A stretch of 64,000 nt of DNA from Cytidiella melzeri. Lineage: Eukaryota; Basidiomycota; Agaricomycetes; Polyporales; Irpicaceae. The stretch spans positions 1-64,000 of the forward strand of contig JABYQR010000136.1 in the NCBI GenBank assembly GCA_022592445.1. Direction: 5' to 3'. A program made the position numbers and the translations under genes. Every line of letters begins with the position of its first letter. Position 1 is the stretch's first letter. Below, one piece after another: positions 11,905-24,836 of this stretch. The notes under the pieces were generated by a model, which worked only from the letters and a program-made list of their open reading frames with translations, did no database searches and was not told where the DNA came from.

Positions 11905-14522
11905 CTAGCGTATTGCTGTTGAAATCATGACGTACAAGGGGAAAGCGCTGCCGGTACGTGTCGTGCGTCGGGACTGCTGGACACGTTGCAGGGTGAGACG
12001 GTCAGAAAATGAGCGGAGGTAGAACGCTGATGTGAGATATCGTTTGAGTGATAGCAGCGTGTCCCACTCATAAGAAGGCTTCTCGTGATAAAGTGGCCTA
12101 CGGCGGAAATTAGAGAAAAGCGTTCGCGCAGCTAGATTCAGGAAGCGTACCTTCACTTGCTCAAAGTTAACTACAGCACGCTCGATATCCCACCCGTTGC
12201 CTTCAAGACATTCTACCGCAAATCGGACATTCAGGCCCGTACGCTGACAGACTTGCTGCACAATCGAGCGCTGAGGTTCAGGCTGAAGAAGAAAAATTGG
12301 AGGAAAATGTACGTCAGTAACCGATAAAACAACCAAGACACGATGAGCCGCCGAAATCTGCAATACTCACTATTGATGCAAGAGATTGCTGCAACTGAGC
12401 TTGCGCCACCGGGGATAGTAGGGCCGAAGACGGTGTTGGGACAGATGATGGCAAAACCTCTCCCGCTTGCACTCTCATCGGCCCTGGCTGCCAAGCTGTA
12501 TGGCTCGAATACGCTCGGACGTTGAGCTGGTCGGATAGTATCATCACGTCCCATCCGGCAAGCTTCGCTCTGTGGGCCGAGAAGCATCAGAAGTCTGCAG
12601 TAGTGTCTTCAATTAGCTCAGAACTGACCGAGAGCCTTCTGGCGCAGGAGCTAGTATGAACGAACGATCGAAAGATCTGATTCCTTCGGTAGGCACTGAT
12701 GAAAGATATCACATGAATCATCAGCCAGATACTCGGAGATACGGTTTACGCGTAAGATTAACGTACATTCGGCGAACTGGCCATGAAGGGAAATGAAGAG
12801 AGCAGTTCCATCGCCATGACTCACCGGCCAGGCATCAACACAGAACTTCTCTGGCGATGTGGCGACGTCGTGCCTTGTACTCGGCAGGTGGGCCATTGCC
12901 TTCACAGCTTCTTCGCCACCTACATGGAGAGACTTTTCCATCTTCTCGGCGTTTCCTCCCATTCGGCTTAGATTTCGTGAACCACCATTTCCTCCCGTCA
13001 ACCACTGTGGCCATTCAAGTTTTTTCTGGTTCGGCATATCCTTTGACGTATGATATCCTTCTATCCGAGCGCGTGCAGGAATAGCGGTGTTTGCAGAAAA
13101 CGAAAACGTTGCAGAAGGGTGATATGCGTCCACAAGTGCAGCACGTTGATTATCGTATAGAGGGAAGAATCTATATATGCGAGTTAGTGGGAATGAGGCG
13201 AAGTACAAAACCGAACGAACCGCATGAGGAAATTGCTAATCAAGTTACCGTCGACTCCCGTCACAAAAGACGGCATCATCTCCAAGGGGAAAGAGCTCGG
13301 CGCTGGCTGCTTTGTACTTGCTGTTGAAGAACTCGCTTGAGGTGTGTCGAATGCAATCTTCACGATGGCTTCCTGGTCAAGAATCTCCAAGGAAGGGAAG
13401 CGTCGCGCCATTTCGCTAGCAATGGACGGAAATCAATACTATGAGAACGGCATCACTCATCCTAACAGACCTTTTATACTTCTCAACATGGTTGTTCTGA
13501 TACTCATGCTCACGAATGGGGTTTCCTTTCAAAATCAATTCCCTCAGGTGTTCTAGCTTCCCTTTTTTCCCAGAGATGTAGTCCAAGTCTCTCCAAAGTC
13601 GAAGGTTATTGCCCTCCAAGGATAGGTTGGCAAGTTTTGGTAGATAGTGTGACAATGTGCTAAGAATCGCGCCATTGCTGATGGCGTTGTGCGCGAGGGA
13701 TAGTGTTTGGATCTTATAATCGGTTCACATCATGGCACAAGAAAGGGTAATGCGGCTGACGTACCTCTGGTTTGAGCTGTCCAGCTAGTTTAAATATGAC
13801 GGCGGTCTCCTTTGCTGATGATCCTGGTGCACCGGGAGGTATCATTTTGTTCTTGACGATGAAGTCGTCCTCAATCATGCGCTGCAAGCCAATGGGTGTG
13901 TTGTCGAACAACAATCTAGAAACGCGTACCTCCAAATTCAAGAAACGATTTTCAGGCTGCCACCGTCTATTGACAAATTCCCTCCACTGGTCAATGACTT
14001 TCATCAACCCACTAGTCGCTTTATCACCATTGAGTGATATGGCATTCCTGCGAACCCTACCCGTCGACGCTCCCCGAATGGCCAAACCTTGCGTGCCCGA
14101 GCCGGCAGCGAGGCGAGCAGCAATCTGAAGGACAAAGGAAGAAGAAGGGACGACGACGAGGGGGTAGATAGTTAAATGAAGAATGTAAGCGAGGTGCACT
14201 TTGTGAACAAAACAAGAAGAGAACCCGAGAGGTGCAAGGGGCTCTTCCTGAAGAAGTAAAGGGAGAGTGAGAATAGCAATATCTGATTTACCATAGGACT
14301 GCGATTCGATGAACCGGGTTGATCTTTGCCCAGGACCGCGTCGAGGGCGCGCGGACGATGCGATGTGCGGGTCTTGTGAGTAGTCATCTTGAGGTGGCCT
14401 TTGCGGCCTCCGGCTTTGTCAGACACATCTCGCATGCGCTCGTCCTGGTCTATGAGTCCGGCTTTACGAAAAGCCTTTGTTACGAGAGTGCGACCTCCCG
14501 CCGGGGCCTCTGAGCTGAGCAT
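11905..14522 (-). CDS. MEX67: mRNA export factor Mex67/NXF
   Basis: Exons 14292-14522, 13765-14124, 13471-13712, 13221-13415, 12767-13170, 12629-12695, 12371-12569 and 12151-12282 give 610 codons in phase. A short last exon (about 11905-11976) adds roughly 20 residues. Domain order: basic N-terminus; leucine-rich repeats ([26 protein letters not shown]); NTF2-like domain rebuilt across an intron ([19 protein letters not shown]); and a C-terminal TAP-C/UBA-like domain ([19 protein letters not shown]). The family carries mRNPs through the nuclear pore with Mtr2 and binds FG-nucleoporins through the NTF2-like and TAP-C domains. The acceptor of the last intron is uncertain, so the final residues are tentative. 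The first intron (167 nt) is long for this region. Confidence 0.9.
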
Positions 14523-15071
14523 CGGTCAGACGGTGTTTGGATGGAAGAGCCTGGTGAACGAGAGTCTAGTGGATGATGTGGCGAGAGCAGTTGGTGATCA
14601 GACGGTGCAAGACAAGTATGATAAGCCTGTTGAGTGCGTTGGTCGACGATGAACAAAAAGGCCAGTTGAGGATGATGAGAGTGCAGCGCAGAGTCCTTCC
14701 CCGGCCGCGGAGCCGGGGTGTCGTGACACAAGTAGGGTCACATCCTCACGCGGTACGTTACAGCCACTGTCACAGCATGTCACAAATAACAATCGCACTC
14801 AGGCTGTTGTTACTTGAGAGCTGTTGTCCCCTGGCCTTTGTAGTGAGTGGTCATCTGTAATTGACTACCGCGTCGCCTCTCGCCGTTGTGGCTGTTGTGT
14901 GGATCGCAAGCTGTGCGCTGTGGTTGTCACGGGACTGGGGTTGTTGAGCAGAGCCCGCGTTTCCCACGGTGGTCTTTTACATTCTTGGATCGCGAACTCG
15001 CCTCTTGCGTGGATTTTATTCCAGCATTAAATCTGCGCTTGCCGCCTTGCATCTCAGTCTCACCGAAAATT
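14523..15071. other. divergent intergenic/promoter region
   Basis: Lies between the start of MEX67 (minus) and the start of the AT-hook/SANT gene (plus), so it must contain both promoters. Only short open frames; no repeat or RNA gene seen. Confidence 0.5.
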
Positions 15072-17232
15072 ATGATGCCTCAACAGAAATATCAACCATT
15101 GTCTGCCGCGTTGGCTGCTCCGCCTCTCGTGCATCCAAATCACTCTCCTCAACCCCACTACGCGTCCTATGTTAACCAAATACAGCCTTCAACATCCAAC
15201 GGCGCACGCCATTCCCAGCGAGAGGAGGAAGAGGAAGAGGAGGACGACGAAGAGGTTGTCGAAGAGGAGCTCGACAGCAGAGACCAGCACTCACCAAGCG
15301 TACAGTCCCCACATCCACACAAGTCCACACCGTGAGTCGCGGTCACCGCAGGACTGTGCTTTCTGATCATTGTCCTCACATGTTCGTCTTGTACAGTGCC
15401 TCTGCCGATGCTGGGAGCTACGGCAACCAAGCACAAGCAGCTCGTGACGAACAGGATCAAGCAACAGAAGACAGCAAGCGCAAACCTGGACGACCTCGAG
15501 GCTCCCGCAATCGCAAACCGAGGACTTCCACAAGTGCTGCAAGCAAGGCTCCAGCCAACTCTCAACATCCAGGCTTCTATCAATATCCCCCAGCCCCAGG
15601 CGCTGCCACCCAAAATCAGCAGTTTTATGAATTTCAATGGCGCGCGTTGAACCTCTGCTCAGAATTCTACAACGCCGCAGAAGAACTCATCGTGCGCATC
15701 TCTTTTTTGATGCATGAGACATTGCTAAGAAACGTGATTGCTAGAAAGCGGCTCCTCCAATGGTCATTGCGCAATGCTACCACTCTGGTCCGGCTACAAA
15801 AGTCGATCCTCTTGCAATGATTGCAGATGCGAAACGCGTATGTGACACTCTGGTACGTTTACATGTTATCCGGGACGTCACAGCCAACTCAATCTTTTCC
15901 AGCTCGCAAATCCTAGCCAACTCGCAGGCCAACCACCGCCAGCACCTCCAGCATATCCTACCGTTGCCGGGTATGGTGCCATGCAGCCGCCGCCGCCTCC
16001 CACAACGGCAGCAGCAGCAGGCACAGTGATCAACAACCCGCAATCGTTCGTAATGCCGCTTGGGCCGGGGCCCATTCCACCACCTGGTTACGCCCAGCCA
16101 TACTACCCCGCTCCCTACCCACCAGGACCGGCTGCTCGCTACCCTACCGCTCCGTACTACACCGCTCCATACTACTCTGCTCCAGCGCAAGCAGCCCCGA
16201 CAAATCCTCCGGCCCATACACCAACACCGGTACCTGCTCCAGCTCCAGCTACTAGCACGAGTACTAGCGTGCCTCCGCCACCGGCATCGACATCAGTACC
16301 TCCCCCTGGCGTTGCTGCTGCCCCAGCCCCAGCACCTGCGCCGACACCTGCTACTCCGGCACCACCGACGCCTGCAATCCCTCCAATACCTGCACCGGCG
16401 TCCGGTCTATCGGCATTCAATGCCGCCACTGGAAATGCAGCTCCTGGCGGTACACAAGGTGCTTGGTCAGAAGAGGAAACTGAAAGGTTGAAGAGGCTTG
16501 CAGAGCAGAGTCGCGACAACAACATGCAAAACAAGGGTGACATAGACTGGGATTGGGTGGTGAATGCATGGGGCCAAAGCAGAACAAGGCAAGTTGACCT
16601 GACACATTGTTTTAGTCGTCGGTGACACAGTAAGCTGATGCACCCAACCCAGACACCAAATTCTCTTGAAGGCAACATCACTAGGTCTGAAGGAGAGTAC
16701 CACGCGAGGTCAAAAACGACGACGCGAGAATGATACAGGCACAGAACACGCATCTCGCAACCCGCCGTTGCCGTCACCAGCAACCTCCCACCCAGCACCA
16801 CCTTCAGGGATAACGTACATGCCCAGTGCTTCTCCTGCGCAGAGTTCCACGCCATCAAATCCCCCGTCCGCCAACGCCTCTCCCGTAGCTCAGCCGATGC
16901 GTCCGCCTACCTCGGTGACCCCGTCCTCCATAATGAATCCACCTCAAAGGACAACGCCAGCGACGAAGCCGGCAATTCCATGGCCTATGCCCACCCTGGC
17001 TGCCAACACCCCCTCGCCCGTCATGGCTCACAATCAAATCGATTCGTCACAGACAAACTATTACAACCGGCATCAGACTCAAACGACTCAGTACGGGGCT
17101 AGCATGCCTCCTTCGAATGCAGCTGCCGCTGCCTTCAGACCCCAGTCGTCACATGGAAACCCCACTACCACCCATCATCAGCATCCGTACATGTACAGAC
17201 CTAACGGGACAGACTCATCCGGGCGAAGGTGA
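15072..17232 (+). CDS. AT-hook and SANT/Myb-like nuclear protein
   Basis: Exons 15072-15331, 15397-15691, 15745-15852, 15903-16588 and 16653-17232; 643 codons (642 aa). Near residue 115 is an AT-hook (KRKPGRPRGSRNRKPR). Residues about 225-395 are a proline/alanine/tyrosine-rich low-complexity stretch (PPPP, APAPAP). It is followed by a SANT/Myb-like domain (GAWSEEETERLKRLAEQS, GDIDWDWVVNAWG, TRHQILLKATSLGL) that is split by the fourth intron. An acidic run (EEEEEEEDDEE) lies near residue 60. These features fit a chromatin-associated or transcription factor. The fourth intron uses a GC donor (AG|GCAAGT at 16589). A second SANT-type gene follows on the same strand. Confidence 0.8.
16589..16652 (+). 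other. GC-AG intron
   Basis: The donor reads AG|GCAAGT and the acceptor CCCAG. Using it joins TRTR and HQILLKA in frame inside the SANT domain. No GT donor nearby restores that reading. Confidence 0.75.
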
Positions 17233-17638
17233 AAAGCTTCTTAAGAGGGCGTATGCTGTATCTTATGCTTCACATATCCTACCGCTGCACGGGAATATGG
17301 ACGTTTAATCAGGAAGAGTGACCGAGGTTGATTTCCAAGTTCTTTATAGGGATCTACGATCTTTCTTCATAATTGTGTCATTCTATAGCGCAACATCCAC
17401 TCTGTAACCGTAGCCTTCCAAGTCGTCTCGATAACGACGACCGCGACCTCTCTAGAACCTGCACCATATCATTATGCTCTGTACAGCCTGCCCCACGGCA
17501 TCATACAGCTGAGATTGTGCAGGCCACAAGCGCTGGGTCAGACGAACCAGTTTGACTCACACGGGCGTCTCCTGCTCGCTTCATCTGCAACGGCGATCCA
17601 ATCCGCCAGTCCAAGTCGCAAAGGGATTGCCCTCGCAG
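17233..17638. other. intergenic between the two SANT genes
   Basis: No confident coding exon was found. The end (CCCTCGCAG directly before the next ATG) resembles a splice acceptor, so a 5'UTR intron of the following gene is possible. Read-through fusion of the two genes was considered but not supported. Confidence 0.4.
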
Positions 17639-19755
17639 ATGTCTATCCAGAGGTATGTGGTCTTTTCTTAACCAGAATTACACCCAGTGGAATCTTTTTC
17701 AACAGCGAACCGGTCGCAACCGCGACGACGAGCGGGCCAGGGTTGTCTGTCGCGAACGGATTACCTCTGCCAGGCTCCAGTGTGAACCAATCTGCAGGAA
17801 CCGCTCAAGTCCAGGTGAGTACAATCACTGTCGACTTTGCCGAATTTTTGCGCTCTCTCTCTCTAAAACAACTTGCTCTGCTTCGCTCTTTGTGGTTTCG
17901 CTGCTGTTTGCTCGTACGCTCGTGCAGCATCACCCTGCCCACCACTCTTCAGATCCCTACGCGAGTTACGCCCCGTACACGAGCGTGGTAGCCTACAACA
18001 CGCCATACGCCCACACCGCGAACTCGTCTGCGTCTACGCAATATTACATCCATACTACCTCCCATGCTCATCCCACACAAAGCGAGCCTCACCATGCTCA
18101 GCATCACGAATCGCCACACCAATCCACTGGACATCCTGACACCGCTGCCCAACAACAGAACCACCACCCCCTTCCCGAGGTGAATCACCAAGACCACGTT
18201 CAGCGCTCCCAACCTACCTACCAGACCCCGCAGAAATCGCCTATCGAGCCCCCGTCTCCTTCTGGTATAAACGTGACACCGAACGGCGCAAAGCGTGGAC
18301 CTCCGGTCAGCACGGGGTCTGTGGAGGAACAGACTCCTGCGGCGAAAAAGCGCAAACACCGAGCCGACAACGGCAACGGTGAGATCCCCAAAGATGAATC
18401 TGATATTGGGCCTTCTGGTGGTGCGAAGCATTGGACAGACGAGGAGAAGACGAGGCTCTTTCAGTGGATGCTCACTGACGACAGTAGGTGGGAGGCATTT
18501 GGTAGCAAGATGAACACCATCTTCCGCGAGGTGAGTTGGTCTCAGATTATGGGACTTGGCTTCAACGTGACGAATGTCCACCCTTGCGCGTGCAGGGCTC
18601 TGCGGCTCTGTTCAACTCGCGAAAGACGTTTACAGCTCTCAAGTCGTGCTACCACCGAAATCTCGATGTTTTCAGACAGATATACGCATTTGAGGCGTTC
18701 CTGGCCAAGTCACCCACGCTCCCCCTTGAACCTCCCAACGCATCCTCGCCATCGTCGAATTCTGAAGGGATGAGCCAGCAAGAGATGCAAGAAATTGCAG
18801 ACGAACTCCTGCCGTCTGCGTTCGCGAGTCCGGCTCAAAGGCAAAGCTTCCTAGAGCGCAAGCTAGAGGCAGCGCGAAACTTCAACATCCCAGTTGGTAA
18901 CCTCACCATCCGAGTACTTGATCATTGGCAAACTACTGGTTGGTACATTTTGTTCAAGAGACGGTTCCGGGAAGATCCACAGACAGGAATGCCGATTCCT
19001 CGCCATGGCGCGTTGCGCCACTTGGATGAGCACAATGCCTCACCTGGTTAGATTGATGCTGTTTTTTAATTTTTACTTCTGAGACTGAAATCAGCCCTCG
19101 TGCAGATAGTCGCATGGACGACGAGGAGGAGGCAGGTATTTCGTCTGCTCTGCACGCATCTCAGACGACAGAGTCGCTCTCCGATGCGCAACGACGGCAT
19201 CTCGACTCGGGGGACTGCTTGATACCCCCGCCGTTCCCAAACCAGCCAATAGCGTCTCGCGCATCTGGCTCGGTACATCGTTCACAGCGAAACTCACCTC
19301 CGCCTCCATCTACTGCTCCATCCGCACCGCCTTTTGCTTCAGGCTCGCCCGTGGAAACCTCCTCTCCACATTCCACCGCTTTTCCTTACCCTCCTCCCCC
19401 AAGTCATGTGTCCTTCTATCCACCGCCCCCTGCCCCACCGGGCGATTTCCCAACACAACAACTTTACCAACAACAGCAGATCCATTGGAAAGCCCAGATT
19501 GCTGAGGCACTCACCCATCTGACAAATACAACGCAAACCTTGACAGAGCTTGTCCGCGCTCAAATGGAGGATACCAAGGTGCAGACGGAGCTGATGAGGA
19601 AACGGGAGGAGAGGGACGAAGCTCGAGCTTCCACCTCTGGCTCGGGCAACGAGAGCCAACGTGCGGCACTCGCCACTGACATGCTTTCAAATCCTCGCGC
19701 TCCGGATGAGATCAAGAAGCTCGCTGCTGATTATCTGAAACGGCTGTTCCAGTGA
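17639..19755 (+). CDS. SANT/Myb-like protein with proline-rich C-terminus
   Basis: Exons 17639-17652, 17706-17814, 17928-18530, 18596-19046, 19106-19755; 609 codons (608 aa). The first exon is only 14 nt. A tyrosine/histidine/serine-rich N-terminal part precedes a SANT-like domain around residues 205-275 (KHWTDEEKTRLFQWMLTDD, RWEAFGSKMNTIF, then SRKTFTALKSCYHRN across an intron). Then come a helical region (MQEIADELLPSAFASPAQRQ), a long proline-rich stretch and a C-terminal helix (ELVRAQMEDTKVQTELMRK) ending in a short conserved-looking tail (DEIKKLAADYLKRLF). It is likely nuclear. Its placement directly after another SANT protein suggests an old duplication, although the domains differ strongly. 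Confidence 0.75.
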
Positions 19756-20355
19756 ACTTTTCTTTTCGCATCGCGGGAGGCTTTTTTCCGCGCGTCTTTC
19801 AGTCTGTTAACTATTCGCATTTCCCTCTTATCGGTACTTTTATTATCGGAGTCTAATGCTGCAAAACAGTACCCGCATTATAGTGAGTCCAGTCTCGGTT
19901 CTACGTGTACCATTTTAAATACAAAGCGGGGTACTGTGTCATTTTTGTCTGTACAGACCTGTGATGCTGATCGTCACGGTCGTTTTTCTCTTCATCTTTT
20001 GTGCAGGTGTAACATTTGGTCATTAAATCCCACCGCATTTAGCATTGTTGTCATTGCAGCTCGACATGTGGCCATGTTATCGTCAAGGCGCTGGAATGGT
20101 TGGGAACTTGTTCGGAAGTCACAAGGAAATTCACAGAGACACGTAATGACAAAAGGGTGGGTATGTTTCGAGTGCTTGACATGCGAGATTAAGGATCATG
20201 AGTAAGTTGGAATGTTACCCGGGTCTGTCATGATCCACAAGACTTGCGTCTAATCGGCAGTCACATGAGTAGGAAGCCTATATACATAACAAGTACAGGT
20301 GAGCTCGTCTCGCCTCCCACTCAGCCGTTGTTCGTCTTCCAGGTTATCCCAGCAA
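19756..20355. other. intergenic
   Basis: Holds the 3'UTR of the SANT gene and the promoter of the monooxygenase. A TATATA box lies near 20280, about 75 bp before the start codon. One 89-codon open frame (19936-20205) has no recognisable similarity. Confidence 0.45.
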
Positions 20356-23042
20356 ATGTCAGTCATCGGTAGCACCCGCGACTTTTTGCGAACCCTCGCA
20401 GGCCAGGCACCTCAGCAACCTGAACCCGCCGCTGCCAAAGACGTCGACGACCTTTCGAAGATGGCTGAATTCTCCATCGACGAGTACAGACCGATGAAGG
20501 TCATTGTCATCGGTGCTGGCATGAGTGGTGTTGTTGCCGGTGTCAGGTGAGGTAGTGTTTGATTGGTGCGCGTGACTAGATGTCTCAACTCCGCACTGCA
20601 GGTTCAGGCAGTACGTGCCGAATGTAGACATCAGTATCTACGACAAGAGCGACGCGGTGGGAGGGACGTGGTACCACAACCGATACCCGTAGGTCACTCT
20701 AATACTCGCGCATGACCTTGAACTTGAAGAGCATGATAACCAAATCCACTTTAGCGGCGTCGGCTGCGACGTGCCTTCGCACTGTGTAAGCATCCTAACC
20801 CACTTCATATAACCACCTCGCTCAAAACGCGATATCACTGCCAGTATGCGTACACATTCGAGCACAAGGTAAGCTTATTTCGCTCATCTTACATAAGCAC
20901 GTCTCAATGATGCTTGCCTCACCTTGCAGAGCGACTGGTCACAATGCTACTCCCCCGGCCCAGAAATCCTTCAGTACATTAACCACGTCGTCGACAAATG
21001 GCAAATCCGACCCCTGATCAAGCTCCAGCACGAGGTTGTGCACATGCAGTGGGACAATCCCTCTGGCCAATGGATCGTCCGTATCCGGCGTCCCTCCCCT
21101 TCCGGTGACCCCTCGAGGTTTGACGAGTTTGAGGAGCGCGCAGATGTCGTGCTGAACGCCACGGGGGGACTCAGTCGGTGGAACTGGCCGGAGATTGAGG
21201 GGCTGCATGATTTCAAGGGGACGCTGGTGCATAGTGCGGATTGGAATTTGGGTGGCAAAACTTGGGAAGAGGACGTGAAAGACTGGGGAGACAAGAACGT
21301 TGCTGTGATCGGGCTGGTAACGCGGTGTACAACTGTACCAGAACATCATACGGGCGCTAACTGCTGTGCTGTAGGGCTCGTCTGCGTTGCAAATCGTGGG
21401 TGCGTTGCAGCCAAAGGTGAAGAAGCTGTACAATATCGCTCGGGGACAGACCTGGGTGGCTCCGCCGTTCTCTGTCGCCAAGATCAGCGAATTGTTTGGA
21501 CGGGACATTGATCCTTCGCGTTCATCGAACTGTACGTCTTCTTTCATAGAGTTACCTTTCAGTCATGACAGCACGTCCTGAGTTCGTCCAAGTAATTATC
21601 ACAGAGGAAGAGAAAAAGTCAATCGAGTCTCCCGACAAGTTGTGGGCGTTCAGGAAACAAATGGAGGAGCAAATGAATGTCAGTATCACTCTCTCTTGCC
21701 CCTGTGTGTCCCGTTACATGAAATGCTCACTTGTCATCGCGACAGTCGAGTCACACCATCACCATTCGCAACTCAGAACTTCAAAACGGAGCCCGAGCGC
21801 TGTTTGCAGAGCATATGCGCAATTCACTGGCAAAAAAGCCTGAGATTGCCGACAAGAGTAAGGACGCTTCCGTACTACGACCTTTGACTGTTGTTTTGAC
21901 GAACTCACCTTTCTCGGCAGTTATACCTGAATTTAGCGTCGGAGTCAAGCGCATCACTCCCGCCCCAGGGTACCTCGAGGCCCTTTGTGCCGACAACGTC
22001 AGCCTTTGCGTTCACTTGACCTACGCGGGACAGCTGACATCTCTCTCCAATAGTGTGACTTTATACACGAACCCATCAAACGACTCACCTCCTCCACCAT
22101 TGAACTCGCCAACGGCACAAGCGTCCCCGCCGACATCGTCATCTGCGCCACAGGCTTTGACACCTCGTACGTCCTCCCCTTTCCCATTATTGGCCGCCAC
22201 CCCGGTACGACCCTGAACGAACGATGGACACCGCACCCCCGCACCTACCTCGCCGCGTGCACCGACGGCTTCCCCAACCTCTTCTTCTCGTTTGGCCCAA
22301 ACTCGGCCGTAGGGACGACAAGCATACTGGGCATGATGGAGCATCACGTGCAGTATGCGGTGATGGCGACGATGAAACTGCAGAGGGAGAGACTGAAGAG
22401 TATCGAGGTCAAGAAGGAGGCTGTCGATGATTTTGATGCGGTGCTTGAGGTGAGCCCCCCTCTCCCCCCCCCTCTTTTCTGAGGGGGCACGTCTGTGTGT
22501 TCTCCTTCAATAAGCTTCGACGCTGATTCGAACCATGTTGCAGGAGCATTTCAAAAAGGTGATTATTTTTGGTTTATGCTGGCTCTTGTTCCATCTCATC
22601 TCGTTTACTCTCCAGAGTGTCTTCTCCGAACCGGTTCCTACATGGTACAAGCTCGGGAAGGCAGATGGCCGGATAGTCGCATTGTGGCCTGGTACATACG
22701 ACAGTTTCGCGCGCTACACATGTGGTATTCTACTGACTGACGGGGGTTTTTTCTTTCTCGTATGTTTAGGCTCTAGTTTGCATTGCATGCGTGCTCTGAG
22801 ATATCCTCGCTGGGAAGACTTCGACTACGAGCGATTGGACAAGATCAACAATCGTTTGTTTTGGCTTGGCGACGGGATGTCTTACACTGAGAAGACATTC
22901 ACAGGTGATAGTGCGTTGAACCTGCTGCTTTGTTATGAGAACAAATTGCTGATATACGAAATATGCTTTGACAGGATCATGGTACATCAACCCTAGCTAT
23001 GTCGATGCGCCGCCGGTGCCTGGAAGCGACAGTGTCTCATAA
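20356..23042 (+). CDS. flavin-dependent monooxygenase, Baeyer-Villiger/FMO type
   Basis: Fourteen exons: 20356-20546, 20602-20688, 20755-20785, 20845-20868, 20930-21316, 21375-21531, 21593-21678, 21746-21857, 21921-21997, 22054-22449, 22544-22558, 22616-22691, 22770-22910, 22975-23042; 616 codons (615 aa). Residues about 47-65 hold the FAD Rossmann motif (VIVIGAGMSGVVAG), followed by GGTWYHNRYPGVGCD. The FMO/BVMO fingerprint FKGTLVHSADW is near residue 220, and the NADPH Rossmann motif (VIGLGSSALQIV) follows. ATGFD sits in the second half. Family members add one oxygen atom to ketones or other carbonyls using NADPH and O2; the substrate cannot be told. No signal peptide. The intron at 21532-21592 has an alternative very short form that was not preferred. 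Confidence 0.9.
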
Positions 23043-23226
23043 GGTTGCAACCATGTGCAGGCAACTAGACATGGCCTCATGGCTGAACATGATTGTTCCA
23101 CATTTTGGGCACTTTGTAAATATGGATGCACACATTATAGGCAGTTCAATCACAAGAGGTGGCATTTGTTTCGATTGACATCATAGTACAGACATGTCAA
23201 CACATTGTTTGCTGTCGGGCACGCGA

Positions 23227-23660
23227 TCAAGCTTTGCCAACAAGGTTCTTCTCCTGTGAGCGCAAAACACTGTGAGCTAGAGGGCTGCAGGAAGGGTTCT
23301 GCTACTTGAGCGTACCTGGTACTCGGTGGACTTGCCGGTGTTGTCGTTCTTGATGGTATAGCGGTTTTGCTGGAGATGTGTACGGAAGCTCAGAGCGTAA
23401 GACAGTCATCTCAGTGAACGCGAAACGCACCCCATCCTCTCCTTCAGTAATCTTCTCAATTACACCGGTAGAGTGGGAGACGTTGTCGCTTTGACCTATA
23501 AAACACGTGGGTCGCGTCATAGGGGCCAGGTAACGAGGCTCATAGGATACTGACCACCAATGGGGCGGTACTCGACCTTGTCACCTTCCTTTGTACAGGA
23601 AATGATTACCAAGAGCTGGATATAGCCAATGGAGTCTATGCTCACCTTATAAGACGGCAT
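23227..23660 (-). CDS. HVA1/Tudor-like small protein
   Basis: Exons 23646-23660, 23555-23588, 23431-23495, 23316-23369, 23227-23253; 65 codons (64 aa) with four introns of 57-62 nt. The product reads as a single small beta-rich domain: MPSYKEGDKVEYRPIGG, then STGVIEKITE, RYTIKNDNTGKSTEYQ and the terminal KNLVGKA. This matches the hypervirulence-associated protein TUDOR domain family (DUF2945-like), short cytosolic proteins of unclear role in fungi and bacteria. A TATATA box on the minus strand lies near 23750. It is convergent with the monooxygenase gene (185 bp between stop codons). Confidence 0.8.
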
Positions 23661-24202
23661 GTTGAAGTATTGGTAAAGTGGACGGTCGAGTTTGGGTTGT
23701 GGGAGGTATTTGAAGTCAGGACGGGGGGTGTGTATTGGAGGGGGAGGGGGGTTATATACCGTGCCGAGTGGGAGGAGAGGTTGATGTCATGTACGTCGTC
23801 GTCACTGGGCGACGTTGGATACTATTTCTCCAGAAATGCGTCATAATTATGCATCTGCGTGACTGTAAAGAAAGGATCAGATCGTTTCCGAATGCCAACT
23901 GGCTTCTTCAAGTTCCTTCGGGTAGCCAAGAATTAGTATTAATTAGTACTTACACAACAATAGTACCGCTAGCCGACCTCGCCATGACTCTTGTTGCATG
24001 ATACTACATAGACATAGCAGCTGCACAAGAGACAGACCGCATTGATGCGCGTGACACCGCGTTTGTAGAGGGACAGAGATGAAGGAGGAGTCAGTACACC
24101 GAATTGTCCATGAGCTACACTCTTTCCTTTCCTGGAAAACAAGTGACAGGTTGGCAGGCGCCGGCGAGGCTATCCACGGTTGACTGTGGATCACTGGCTG
24201 AT
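23661..24202. other. intergenic up to the Gypsy element
   Basis: Contains the HVA1-like promoter at the left and ends with the target duplication CTGAT (24198-24202) of the Gypsy element. No gene recognised. Confidence 0.5.
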
Positions 24203-24491
24203 TGTCATGGTTCAGGACCACGAGACTATCATCGCGCCCTCTTTTCCCTTTATATACATTCACCGACGGTTGTCCATATTAGCTACAAGACTATCTACGA
24301 TACTTCCGCCGTGTCCATAGGTATATAAGGCTGCATTCCACAGCTCGAACCCTAAGTTCGAGCTGGTCTTTACCCCGGCTACAGTCTCGTTCTGTATCTA
24401 CCCTCGTCTCTCTCTATCTATCTGTGTTTCCAGACCTCCTCACTGGGCAATCTCGTGCGGCCTAGACTTAGCGCTGCGGCCAACGCTGACA
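24203..24491 (+). repeat. Gypsy 5' LTR
   Basis: Begins TGTCATGG, ends TGACA; preceded by CTGAT. Contains a TATA-like TATATAAGG near 24322. Confidence 0.92.
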
Positions 24492-24836
24492 TAGCTCGAA
24501 CTTTCACCAACCCTACCCTGTGCATATCGCCCCGACAACAGCCAAACTCGACACTCTCACCTCTCTGCACACTCCTATCACATCCTCCGGGCACCGCGTG
24601 TCGGTTGCTCACCCCTAACAAATCCAATCTCCGCAGATCACCACTCAACTCCTTTTCTTGATATTCATTTTCACTTTCAGTACCCTTTCGTCGGTACCGG
24701 CCTTACGCCGCTGCTAACGAGAGAAGGGATTGCGCGTCTTTACGACCAATCCATTCGGGACAACCGTTCGGACCCCGAATTAGCCACACCTTATAGTTTA
24801 CTTTGACTCAAATAGTGTAGTACGTACTTTCCGGAC

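Noticed and set aside
15167..15637. Minus-strand 156-codon frame opposite the AT-hook exon
   Set aside because: Composition mirrors the acidic and proline-rich sense strand; serine runs are complement artefacts.
16172..16858. Minus-strand 228-codon glycine/alanine-rich frame
   Set aside because: Complement of the proline/alanine repeat of the SANT protein.
21532..21562. 31-nt intron in the monooxygenase
   Set aside because: A 61-nt version (21532-21592) has normal size and keeps the conserved frame.
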